A DNA stretch of 7,145 nt from Promethearchaeia archaeon. GTDB taxonomy: Archaea > Asgardarchaeota > Lokiarchaeia > Sigyniarchaeales > SOKP01. Shown here one piece after another: positions 1 through 6,385 of this stretch. Made by a program: the position numbers and the translations under genes. The notes beneath the pieces were generated by a model that was not told the DNA's origin, did not search any database, and worked only from the letters and a program-made list of their open reading frames with translations. The stretch covers positions 1 to 7,145 of the forward strand of contig JAHQWS010000123.1 in the NCBI GenBank assembly GCA_029856295.1, read 5' to 3'. Each line of letters begins with the position of its first letter. Positions within the stretch are counted from its first letter, which is position 1.

Positions 1-17
1 TTATAATATTTAAAACT

Positions 18-38
18 AAAAAAAAATATAAAAAAAAA
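18..38 (-). terminator. poly-U terminator of the surface protein gene
   Basis: Read on the minus strand, two runs of nine T, separated by TATA-like bases, begin about 20 bases after the stop codon of the surface protein gene. Archaeal transcription commonly ends at such U-rich tracts without a hairpin. I see no stable stem before it. The function is inferred from position and composition. Confidence 0.5.
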
Positions 39-58
39 GATTAAAAATAATTTTGATT

Positions 59-1753
59 TTAATTTTTACTAAAAATTAATTTTCGCTTCTTAAGTATTAT
101 TAAAGCAATTATACCAATAACTATAAATAGTATGTAATAACTTCCAAATGGAATCGCAGGTGTTTTATCATCATCATCATCGTCATCATTATCATCTGCG
201 ATTGGAAGTACTATAATCGGAATAGGATCTCTTATCCGCTGAGCATAAATATCATAGTTTGTCATCCTATTATCATTCCAACTTATAATTGCACCTCCAG
301 CATTATCACTACATATCTTTGGAGAACTTTGAATTTGGTCTGCTGAACATATCACGGTACCATTAGGTGTCCATGCTGTTTTTCCACTTGATTTTATACG
401 CTGGGCATAAATATCTTTAATTGAAGCACCAGTTCTTGGATCATCCCAAGTTATAATTGCACCCCCCTGACAATCACTGCAAATTCTTGGATCTTCTTGC
501 ATGTTATCTTTAGTGCATATTTCTGTGCCATTAGGAGTCCACTTTATATCCCCATTAGAATCTATTTTTTGAATATAAATATCATCTCCTAATATGATCC
601 CATTCCTTGCATCCATCCATGCGATGATAGCACCAACTCCTCCATCGTTGCAAATATCCTGAAGACTTTGAGCCTCTTTTGCGGTGCAGATTGGGACTCC
701 ATTGGTTATCCAATCTACTCCTCCTTCCGAATTTAAATTTTGAGCATAAATATCAAATTTTGTTATGACATAATCTCTTTTATCTGTCCATGCTATAATA
801 GCACCACCTTCTCCATCGCTACAAATTTTAATATTAGATTGACTATCATCAGCAGTGCAAATTGCGATTCCATTGAAGATATATTCAAATCCTCCATTTG
901 ATCTGATGATCTGTGCATAAATGTCTGGGCTTGTTATAGGATTTCTTTTATCCCACCAAGCTATAACAGCACCTCCTTTTCCATCGCTGCAAATTACGGG
1001 CTTACTTTGTTCTCCATTTTCAATGCAAATTTCTGTGCCATTAGGAGTCCACATTATATCACCACTAGAATTTATTTTTTGAGCAAAAATATTATCATTT
1101 GTATCGTATTTACTCCTTTCATCTTTCCAAACAATTATCGCACCACCCTCTCCATCACTACAGATCTGTTGCTCAGTTTGAGCTGAATCTGCATTGCATA
1201 TAAGTGTTCCATTTAGATCCTTTTTTCCATTCCATATAGCGCCATTACCCAATAAAACACTTCCTGTTAAGTTGAGATGTTGTGCATAGATATCATTTTC
1301 AGGTCCATCTCTATTATCATACCAAGTAATGAATGCACCACCTTTTCCATCACTACAAATCCGTGGTATATCCTGAGTTATAGTTGCATTACACACTATA
1401 GTTCCATTAGGCTTCCATAATATATTTCCATTTGCATCAATCCTCTGAGCATAAATATCTCCATTATATTCCCAAACAAAAAGTGCACCACCATTACCAT
1501 CACTACAAATATCTTCAATAACTTGGTCATTCTTCTCATTACATATAATGGTTCCATTATCAAGCCACGCATAACTCCAAGATAATGAAGGTCTTTCTTC
1601 ATACTTTTTTATCAAATTACTTGAAATTTCTCCATTTCTCTTATGGGCATCAATATAATTACGTTCTTCTTGATAAGTTTTAAGACATGTAAAAGCTATT
1701 GGAGTAAAAAGTACTATTAAAAGAAATATCAGTTTAAATGCCTTATTTTTCAG
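59..1753 (-). CDS. secreted/surface beta-propeller-like repeat protein with C-terminal membrane anchor
   Basis: Probable cell-surface protein; ligand unknown. Counting from the TTG at 1615 it has 518 residues and eight repeats of about 55 residues. Each repeat follows the pattern NGTxIC-x5-Q-x5-C-SDGxGGAIIxWxDxR, a variable loop, DIYAQ, then a short SxGxxxW end. This resembles bacterial and archaeal surface repeats thought to form beta-propeller blades (inference). All eight repeats keep C-x11-C, suggesting one disulfide each outside the cell. After the repeats come an acidic stretch (residues 474-483, nearly all Asp), PFG, a hydrophobic helix (about 493-508) and KKRK, which looks like an archaeal C-terminal anchor or sorting tail. 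In-frame codons above 1615 continue for 46 residues and encode a typical signal peptide (KAFKLIFLLIVLFTPIAFTC), so the TTG at 1615 is not the true start. The only candidate in that frame is CTG at 1753, 12 bases after a GGAG. Alternatively, a GTG at 1763 is joined through a missing base in the T run at 1746-1750. The gene is certain; the exact start is not. Confidence 0.82.
   Translation of the reverse strand: MKNKAFKLIFLLIVLFTPIAFTCLKTYQEERNYIDAHKRNGEISSNLIKKYEERPSLSWSYAWLDNGTIICNEKNDQVIEDICSDGNGGALFVWEYNGDIYAQRIDANGNILWKPNGTIVCNATITQDIPRICSDGKGGAFITWYDNRDGPENDIYAQHLNLTGSVLLGNGAIWNGKKDLNGTLICNADSAQTEQQICSDGEGGAIIVWKDERSKYDTNDNIFAQKINSSGDIMWTPNGTEICIENGEQSKPVICSDGKGGAVIAWWDKRNPITSPDIYAQIIRSNGGFEYIFNGIAICTADDSQSNIKICSDGEGGAIIAWTDKRDYVITKFDIYAQNLNSEGGVDWITNGVPICTAKEAQSLQDICNDGGVGAIIAWMDARNGIILGDDIYIQKIDSNGDIKWTPNGTEICTKDNMQEDPRICSDCQGGAIITWDDPRTGASIKDIYAQRIKSSGKTAWTPNGTVICSADQIQSSPKICSDNAGGAIISWNDNRMTNYDIYAQRIRDPIPIIVLPIADDNDDDDDDDKTPAIPFGSYYILFIVIGIIALIILKKRKLIFSKN
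167..196 (-). repeat. GAT/GAC trinucleotide tract encoding a poly-Asp stalk
   Basis: Ten consecutive codons read DDNDDDDDDD on the minus strand and are almost all GAT, making a short trinucleotide microsatellite. It lies between the repeat domain and the membrane anchor of the surface protein. The likely role is an extended, acidic spacer at the cell surface. Such tracts can change length by slippage. Confidence 0.8.
225..1560 (-). repeat. eight tandem ~55-residue repeats inside the surface protein
   Basis: Eight coding repeats begin at successive NGxxIC motifs and end at DIYAQ plus a short SxG..W segment. Conserved positions are Cys, Gln six residues later, Ile-Cys with exactly 11 residues between the cysteines, SDGxGGA, W and D(x)R. 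Repeat 2 has an insertion of about 10 residues after its DIYAQ segment. Repeat 6 departs at NDGGVGA, and repeat 7 has an extra Cys (SDCQGG). The segments at 519-572 and 1029-1052 onward are nearly identical in DNA, indicating recent internal duplication or gene conversion. Eight units would suit an eight-bladed propeller, but blade boundaries are inferred. Confidence 0.8.
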
Positions 1754-1765
1754 TTAATTTCACAA

Positions 1766-1769
1766 CTCC
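1766..1769 (-). promoter_or_regulatory. Shine-Dalgarno GGAG of the surface protein gene
   Basis: On the minus strand GGAG follows a run of A. It is two bases before a GTG (1763-1761), which is too close for normal use, and 12 bases before a CTG (1753-1751), which is slightly far. It shows that translation begins near here, about 140 bases above the first in-frame ATG/GTG/TTG codon, and supports the signal-peptide extension. Confidence 0.5.
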
Positions 1770-2226
1770 TTTTTTTTAGATTTTTGTTAAAAAAATGTTA
1801 ATTAATTAAAGATAATTGATAAATAGTATATAATTTTTATATTCAACCATATAAAGTTAAAATAATAATTTACTGAATTAAAAAAAGGATTGAATTTTAT
1901 TTTGCTAATTTTGTTTATTTTTATGTAAATTTTTATCTTCTTTGTAAAGAATGGGATAATAGGTTAGTCAATTTCAGAAATATGTTTCAGAATTATACTC
2001 TTTTAAATACGATTTGTTAAAAATAGTAAATTTATTGCATTTTTTTACTTTTCTGTTCTTTTCCCAGCATTTATATCATTATAATATATTTTATGATACT
2101 TTTTTTTGTTTTAAAAAAATTCATGATACTATATTTTTTAGCCTAATCATTGGTTAATAACGAAATATTTAGTTTTTATTAAAAATCTATAGATCTAACA
2201 GCTCATCTAAATGTATTATTTCAAAA
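1770..2226. other. AT-rich intergenic region with no visible gene
   Basis: This stretch separates the surface protein gene from the oxidoreductase remnant. I read both strands and found only short frames, long A/T runs and a weak direct repeat (ATGATACT at about 2093 and 2124, each followed by T-rich DNA). The part near 1800-1850 probably holds the surface gene promoter. If the oxidoreductase was once full length, its missing part would have lain here, but I see no recognisable decayed remainder beyond a possible 13-residue frame just below 2227. Confidence 0.6.
1826..1840 (-). promoter_or_regulatory. probable TATA box region of the surface protein gene
   Basis: On the minus strand this AT-only segment contains TTATATA within a longer TATA-like stretch. 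It lies about 60-75 bases above the GGAG Shine-Dalgarno at 1766-1769. In such AT-rich DNA many sequences would match, so the assignment rests mostly on position. Confidence 0.35.
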
Positions 2227-2439
2227 TCAGTTGGGAATCATTTGGCAAGTATCGAATACATAATGTTCTCTTTTATAGGATGTCACATATCCCCCTGTCT
2301 TTGGTTCTTTTTCAATTAGAACTACTGGTTTCTCTTTAACGTCATGATTTATCGCCCATGTAAGGGCAGTACTCAACCCGGTTATTCCTCCGCCAATAAC
2401 AATTAAACCTTTTTTCTTGGATTCGGGGGTTTCATTCAT
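2227..2439 (-). pseudogene. N-terminal remnant of a FAD/NAD(P)-dependent oxidoreductase (phytoene desaturase-like)
   Basis: The 70 residues encode only the dinucleotide-binding start of a flavin amine oxidase/phytoene desaturase-type enzyme. Visible features are a beta strand into GGGITGLSTA (about residues 16-25, GxGxxG fingerprint), then VVLIEKE (Glu that would bind the ribose), then GGYVTSYKRE and FDTCQMIPN, typical of the family's substrate-cap entry. Full-length members are about 450-500 residues, so about 85 percent is missing. The frame stops at a TGA right after MIPN. A one-base shift adds only DFEIIHLDELLDL before another stop. It starts at ATG 2439 without a Shine-Dalgarno, and a TATA-like element lies about 55-65 bases upstream. 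It is most likely a deletion-truncated pseudogene; a functional small protein is possible but unlikely. Confidence 0.7.
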
Positions 2440-2494
2440 AATTCATTTCAATTTATTAGTTTTTCAATTAATTAATTCTAAAATTAGCATTAAG

Positions 2495-2502
2495 TATAAA
2501 AA
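2495..2502 (-). promoter_or_regulatory. TATA box for the oxidoreductase remnant
   Basis: The minus strand reads TTTTTATA, about 55 bases above ATG 2439, predicting a start of transcription near 2472 and a leader of about 33 bases. The remnant therefore seems to keep its original promoter. The same bases read on the plus strand as AAGTATAAAAA, a copy of the transporter's own TATA region 34 bases further on. Confidence 0.4.
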
Positions 2503-2525
2503 TACTTTTATCTAATATTTACAAA

Positions 2526-2536
2526 AAGTATAAAAA
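2526..2536 (+). promoter_or_regulatory. TATA box of the GPH transporter gene
   Basis: AAGTATAAAAA, preceded by a purine-rich BRE-like stretch, lies about 26 bases before position 2558. That predicts a short leader of about 15 bases that still contains a GGTGA Shine-Dalgarno at 2560-2564. An identical 11-base copy occurs at 2492-2502. Confidence 0.5.
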
Positions 2537-2572
2537 AATTTTCGATTTACAATATATTTGGTGAGAATTTTT

Positions 2573-3967
2573 ATGGAAAATGAAGAATTTGAAGTTACTC
2601 ATAGTAAATTAAACATGGCATCATACGGTTTCGGAAGTATGAGCAGAGAGTTTGTTCAGATGGCTTTTAATGTCTTGGTATTTTTCTATTATGAAGTGGA
2701 AGTAGGGCTAAATGTCTGGCTTATTGGTCTTGGATTGGTCCTTTTCGCGATATATAATGCTATCAACGACCCCCTTATCGGTTATTTAATAAATCGACCA
2801 TTTAATTTCACTAAAAAATGGGGTAGAAATAAACCATGGATACTTATAGGAGGATTACCTCTTGGCTTTTGCTATTTTCTTGTCTTTAATCCTCCTAATG
2901 TTGATGCAGAAACGGGAGCCTGGATTCTTTTTGGATGGCTTATTCTTGTTACATGCTTATTTGATACATTTCATTCAATTTTTTTTGTGAGTTTCCAGAG
3001 TCTTTTTCCCGACAAATTCCGTTCTTTAAAGGAAAGACGAACAACTGTAGGTATTCAAGTTATTCTTGGCATCATAGGGGTTGCTTTGGGAGCGATACTC
3101 CCTCCTCTATTTTATACTTATGGAGATTTGGAATCATATGTATTCCAAGGATTTATAGTTTTGGTGATTGCTCTCATTACTATGATTCTTGGTATCCCAG
3201 GATTTCGTGAAGACCAAGGGGCAATTGAACTTTACCTCGCATCCATTCATAAGGAGGTAAAGAGAGAATCTTTTTATAAAACAATGAAAATTGCTTTTAA
3301 ACAAAAGTCATTTGTAGCTTATATAACTTTATACGTCATGTACTGGGTCATAATAAATTCTATGCAAGCATCTTTGCCTTTTGTTGTTCGATATATTTTG
3401 AAAATGCCCGCAAGTGCAACTACATTCATTATGGCAGGATTTCTTTTAGGAGCAATGATTTCAGTTCCTTTTTGGGTCAAAATAGCACAAAAAACAAATG
3501 ATAATAGAAAAATTATGCTAATAACGTCCATTTTAATGGGAGTTTTTATTTTCCCATTAATATTCGTCGAAGATTATTTGCTGGTTGTTATTTGTGTTTT
3601 TATTTGGGGTTTAGCGCAAGGAGGATATTGGGTTATGATATTTCCTTGTTTTTCAGATGTAATTGATGAATCTGTAGTATTACATGAAAAACGCGAAGAA
3701 GGGCCATATATTGGGATTCAACAGTTTTTCGGCCGATTAGGTTTCATTATCCAAGTTATGAGCTTCACTATAGCTCACGAACTTACGGGGTTCAATAGGG
3801 CAGCAGAAACTCAAACACCACTAGCAATATGGGGAATCCATATGCATCTAGCATTAATTCCGATGATTTGCATTCTCTTAGGTGCGGCTGTTTTCTGGAA
3901 AATGTATGATTTAAAACCTGATAAAGTTAATGAAAATCAACTTAAAATAAAGCAGTTAAAGCTCTAA
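2573..3967 (+). CDS. GPH-family (MelB-like) cation symporter of the major facilitator superfamily
   Basis: A 464-residue membrane protein, the normal size for the glycoside-pentoside-hexuronide:cation symporter family, with about 12 hydrophobic helices. The family signature is clear: YNAINDPLIGYLINR (about residues 61-75) followed by KKWGRNKPWILIGG (81-94), the helix 2 and loop 2-3 region of MelB. Aligned from memory to enterobacterial MelB, the cation-site Asp59 is kept (D66 here) but Asp55 is Asn (N62), so ion coupling may differ. The family moves sugars or sugar acids with Na+, H+ or Li+, but the substrate cannot be read from sequence. I chose ATG 2573 because GGTGA at 2560-2564 is 8 bases before it; TTG 2558 and GTG 2561 are in frame but overlap that site. 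The gene is divergent from the oxidoreductase remnant and ends before a long T-rich terminator, so it is probably transcribed alone. Confidence 0.85.
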   Translation: MENEEFEVTHSKLNMASYGFGSMSREFVQMAFNVLVFFYYEVEVGLNVWLIGLGLVLFAIYNAINDPLIGYLINRPFNFTKKWGRNKPWILIGGLPLGFCYFLVFNPPNVDAETGAWILFGWLILVTCLFDTFHSIFFVSFQSLFPDKFRSLKERRTTVGIQVILGIIGVALGAILPPLFYTYGDLESYVFQGFIVLVIALITMILGIPGFREDQGAIELYLASIHKEVKRESFYKTMKIAFKQKSFVAYITLYVMYWVIINSMQASLPFVVRYILKMPASATTFIMAGFLLGAMISVPFWVKIAQKTNDNRKIMLITSILMGVFIFPLIFVEDYLLVVICVFIWGLAQGGYWVMIFPCFSDVIDESVVLHEKREEGPYIGIQQFFGRLGFIIQVMSFTIAHELTGFNRAAETQTPLAIWGIHMHLALIPMICILLGAAVFWKMYDLKPDKVNENQLKIKQLKL

Positions 3968-3992
3968 ATCAATTTTTCAAAAAATTTAACAA

Positions 3993-4025
3993 TATTCTTT
4001 TTTTTCATATTTTTTCTACTTTTTC
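3993..4025 (+). terminator. T-rich terminator after the transporter
   Basis: About 30 bases past the transporter stop, three successive T tracts (eight, six and five T) occur within 33 bases, followed by more T-rich DNA. This fits archaeal intrinsic termination at oligo-U, with no hairpin needed. It separates the transporter from the crotonase gene, which has its own promoter. Confidence 0.6.
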
Positions 4026-4097
4026 ATATTCAATTTTTCTATTTTGTATTTGAGATTTTGTTAGAGCATTATTTTATTTGTAAAAATCTTAGATATT

Positions 4098-4105
4098 TTT
4101 ATATA
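4098..4105 (+). promoter_or_regulatory. consensus archaeal TATA box (leaderless promoter)
   Basis: The sequence is exactly TTTATATA, the archaeal box A consensus. Its centre is about 26 bases before ATG 4127, the usual distance to the transcription start. With no Shine-Dalgarno between them, the mRNA is probably leaderless or nearly so. Confidence 0.65.
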
Positions 4106-4126
4106 AATTGAAATATAACGATATTT

Positions 4127-4912
4127 ATGGCTTCAGATAATCTAAATTTTGGAGAATATATTGAGTTTTCCGTTAGCAAGAGATTTGGAATAATTAAATT
4201 AAATAGAATTCACAGAGCCAATGCATTGACTATTGATATGGTCAAGAGCCTCAAGAATGCAATCCAGCACTGTCAGGATAATGAAAAAGTTAGAGGATTA
4301 ATATTAACCGGAAACGGAACAACATTTACTACAGGATTGGATATGGATTCCATTAATGGAAGTGATCAAGCTGCTGTAATAAAGTATGAAAAAATGGCTG
4401 CAGATATCGCGGAATTAATATTTAATGGCAAGCCAACTATTTGTGCTGTTAATGGTCGCACGATGGGTGATGGTGTAGCATATTCTTTATGCTCAGACTA
4501 TAGAATAGCAATTAAAGAGAGCTTTTTTATGATGCCTGAAATAAAATCTGGAATTTTTCCTGGAGCCGGAACTATTGTATTAATGACAAGAATCATTGGA
4601 ATTCCTTGGACAAAAAGAATATTAATGTTTGCAGAAAAAATACCTGCTGAAAAGGCTTTAGAGATAGGATTAATTGATCAAATCGTTGATAATCGCGAAG
4701 ATTTGATGGAAGAAACTATGAAAAAAGCAAGATTTCTTTTTACTAAAAACCAACCGGCTTTAAATTTAATTAAATTATGTAGCAATCATCTCCTTGATAA
4801 GTCTTATAATGAGGCATATACTTTAGAAAAAGAAGCGTTGATGGGTTGGGCCGAAGAAAAAGATAAATTCCAATTTGTCAAAAATTTTAGGAAAAGATTG
4901 ATTAATAGTTAA
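4127..4912 (+). CDS. enoyl-CoA hydratase/isomerase (crotonase superfamily) protein
   Basis: A 261-residue crotonase-fold protein, the usual single-domain length, acting on acyl-CoA thioesters in the cytoplasm. Visible motifs: HRANALTIDM (29-38, the usual RP.xxNAL), FTTGLDM (67-73, first oxyanion-hole segment), NGRTMGDGVAYSLCSDYRIA (109-128, second oxyanion-hole segment), and MPEIKSGIFPGAG (136-148). Aligned from memory to rat crotonase, the position of Glu144 is Ala118, while Glu164 is kept as Glu138. Loss of the first Glu argues against a classical hydratase; retention of the second fits a delta3,delta2-enoyl-CoA isomerase-like reaction or another member of the family. The C-terminal helices (about 205-261) are present. 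The start is ATG 4127, set by the TATA spacing. The gene stands alone: no neighbour is a beta-oxidation enzyme, so the pathway cannot be inferred from context. Confidence 0.85.
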   Translation: MASDNLNFGEYIEFSVSKRFGIIKLNRIHRANALTIDMVKSLKNAIQHCQDNEKVRGLILTGNGTTFTTGLDMDSINGSDQAAVIKYEKMAADIAELIFNGKPTICAVNGRTMGDGVAYSLCSDYRIAIKESFFMMPEIKSGIFPGAGTIVLMTRIIGIPWTKRILMFAEKIPAEKALEIGLIDQIVDNREDLMEETMKKARFLFTKNQPALNLIKLCSNHLLDKSYNEAYTLEKEALMGWAEEKDKFQFVKNFRKRLINS

Positions 4913-4963
4913 ACTTTCTAGATAAATCCCCGAATTTCATAAATTTATAATAAAGGAAAATAA

Positions 4964-4971
4964 AATATAAA
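4964..4971 (+). promoter_or_regulatory. TATA box of the DUF998-like pair
   Basis: AATATAAA lies with its centre about 31 bases before ATG 4999, predicting a leader of only about 5 bases. No good Shine-Dalgarno precedes the ATG, which agrees with a leaderless or very short-leader transcript. Confidence 0.45.
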
Positions 4972-4998
4972 TAACAATTACTGTTTTGAAAGATACAT

Positions 4999-5643
4999 AT
5001 GACCAGACTTAATTTTGAAAGTTTAAAATCATGGAAGCGATTAGCTTGTTTAATAGCTGTAATAGGTACTCTACAGATGATTGTATTAACATTAATAGCT
5101 ATGATATTATATACAGATGGATATTCCTTTTCAGACCATTATTTTAGTCATTTAGGTTTGACGCACACTCCAAACGGTTCGAATAATACCATCTGCCAGA
5201 TTTTATTTGTTATCGCTTTAGTGGGCGCAGCAATATCACTTATTCCGTTTTGGATAGTTATAACAACGATTTTTTCGGATTTAGAAGGGATAAAATATCT
5301 AAGTTACTTTGGATCTATTCTCGGCTTACTCTCTTCCCCGTTTTTAATAGGTGTAGCAATATTTCCGGGAGATACTTACGGAGCACTTCATAGTATGTCC
5401 GCAAGAAATTTTTTCCTTCTTTTTGCGGTAGCAATATTAGTCTATTCAATTGCTATATTCTTTAATAAGGATTATCAGAACATTTATGCTATTGTCGGAA
5501 TAATCTTTTCTGTTATTATCGTCTTATTTATATTCCGGTTTTTTAGTGCTATTAACCCAATTATGCAAAAAACTATTATTTATTGTTTTTGTTTATGGGG
5601 GGCTTTTCAAATAACTAAAATCTGGAAAGTGGTTGGTACTTAG
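4999..5643 (+). CDS. DUF998-like six-helix membrane protein, first of tandem pair
   Basis: A 214-residue integral membrane protein with six predicted helices, at about 15-38, 65-92, 99-122, 136-155, 161-183 and 187-205. Between helices 1 and 2 is GYSFSDHYFSHLG (41-53) followed by an NG..N loop, which matches the GYS..xNxxSDLG signature I know from DUF998 proteins. GVAIFPGDT followed by LHSMSA (118-135) before helix 4 is also typical. The biochemical function of this family is not established, so I assign none. It starts at an ATG close behind a TATA box. The next gene begins one base after its stop, so the two are almost surely one operon. The two proteins share SWKR at the start of helix 1, SLIPFW, FGSIxG, LHSxSAxxFF and IMQKxIxYxFCLW. 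Confidence 0.75.
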   Translation: MTRLNFESLKSWKRLACLIAVIGTLQMIVLTLIAMILYTDGYSFSDHYFSHLGLTHTPNGSNNTICQILFVIALVGAAISLIPFWIVITTIFSDLEGIKYLSYFGSILGLLSSPFLIGVAIFPGDTYGALHSMSARNFFLLFAVAILVYSIAIFFNKDYQNIYAIVGIIFSVIIVLFIFRFFSAINPIMQKTIIYCFCLWGAFQITKIWKVVGT

Positions 5644-5644
5644 A

Positions 5645-6385
5645 ATGATTAAATTTATTCTTTCCTATTTGGACAGGATTATTATTGATTTTTTAACATT
5701 AGAGCTTTTAAAATCATGGAAACGTGTAAGTTGCATTATCATTGTGTTAGGGGGGTTCCAATTTATTTTACTAACCTTTATTGCTATGTTTTTTTATCCT
5801 GGTGGTTATTCCTTTACTGAGGATTATTTTAGCAATTTAGGAACAACCGTTAATGTGAAAACAGGTTCACCTAATGTTATTTCGAGAGTTTTATTTTTAA
5901 TTGCATGTGTCGTGGTGGGAGCGTCTTTAATTCCTTTTTGGGTTGTATTAACGGCTCTATTTACCGAATCTAAATTAACATATTATATCAGCCTATTTGG
6001 ATCAATTATAGGAGTAGGCTCTTCTATATCTTTAATGGGTGTTGGAATTTTTGCTGAGGATACCCAATATTTCTTACATTCAACGTCGGCAAAAATGTTT
6101 TTCATATTTATGATGATTGCAATCTTAACATTTTCGACGGCGATTTTATTAAATTCTGAATATCCTAATATCTATTCTTTTGTAGGTATAGTATTTTCTA
6201 TTTCAAGCATAACTTTCTTATATGTATTCAGATATTCAATACAAATTAGCGTTATTATGCAAAAAATCATAGTTTACGGATTTTGTTTATGGGCTGTACT
6301 TCAAATATCAAATGTATGGAAGGAATATGGTATTCCCCTCAATTTCAAGAGACTGTTGGGACGCTCAATAAAAAAAATTTTTTAA
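5645..6385 (+). CDS. DUF998-like six-helix membrane protein, second of tandem pair
   Basis: A 246-residue paralogue of the gene before it, with the same six-helix layout and motifs: SWKR (25-28), GYSFTEDYFSNLG, SLIPFW, LFGSIIG, GVGIFAEDT, LHSTSA and IMQKIIVYGFCLW. It differs by an extra N-terminal segment of about 14-20 residues that is itself hydrophobic, and by a basic C-terminal tail (GIPLNFKRLLGRSIKKIF) that should be cytoplasmic. I chose ATG 5645, one base past the upstream stop; an in-frame TTG at 5633 would overlap the first gene. The tight junction suggests translational coupling. The pair may form a heterodimer or may be recent copies with diverged roles; neither can be told from sequence. 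A T/A-rich stretch at the stop codon may end transcription. Confidence 0.75.
   Translation: MIKFILSYLDRIIIDFLTLELLKSWKRVSCIIIVLGGFQFILLTFIAMFFYPGGYSFTEDYFSNLGTTVNVKTGSPNVISRVLFLIACVVVGASLIPFWVVLTALFTESKLTYYISLFGSIIGVGSSISLMGVGIFAEDTQYFLHSTSAKMFFIFMMIAILTFSTAILLNSEYPNIYSFVGIVFSISSITFLYVFRYSIQISVIMQKIIVYGFCLWAVLQISNVWKEYGIPLNFKRLLGRSIKKIF

Noticed and set aside
225..1560. Regularly spaced DNA repeats that might suggest a CRISPR array
   Set aside because: The repeats are about 165-170 bases apart, are diverged in DNA, and keep a single open frame with conserved protein motifs, so they are coding repeats.
1396..1602. Minus-strand open frame of 68 codons
   Set aside because: It lies inside the surface protein gene in another frame and has no family features; it follows the repeats of the real gene.
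2091..2131. Direct repeat ATGATACT followed by T-rich DNA, considered as a target-site duplication or box C/D-like element
   Set aside because: The copies are short and lie in low-complexity DNA, with no element between them and no matching D box.
2558..2572. Transporter start at TTG 2558 or GTG 2561
   Set aside because: These codons overlap the GGTGA Shine-Dalgarno that is correctly spaced for ATG 2573.
3319..3531. Minus-strand open frame of 70 codons
   Set aside because: It lies antisense to membrane helices of the transporter; its hydrophobic content comes from the real gene and it has no promoter or Shine-Dalgarno.
5170..5185. GGTTCGAAT, similar to a tRNA T-loop
   Set aside because: It lies inside the first DUF998-like gene, and no acceptor stem or anticodon arm can be drawn around it.
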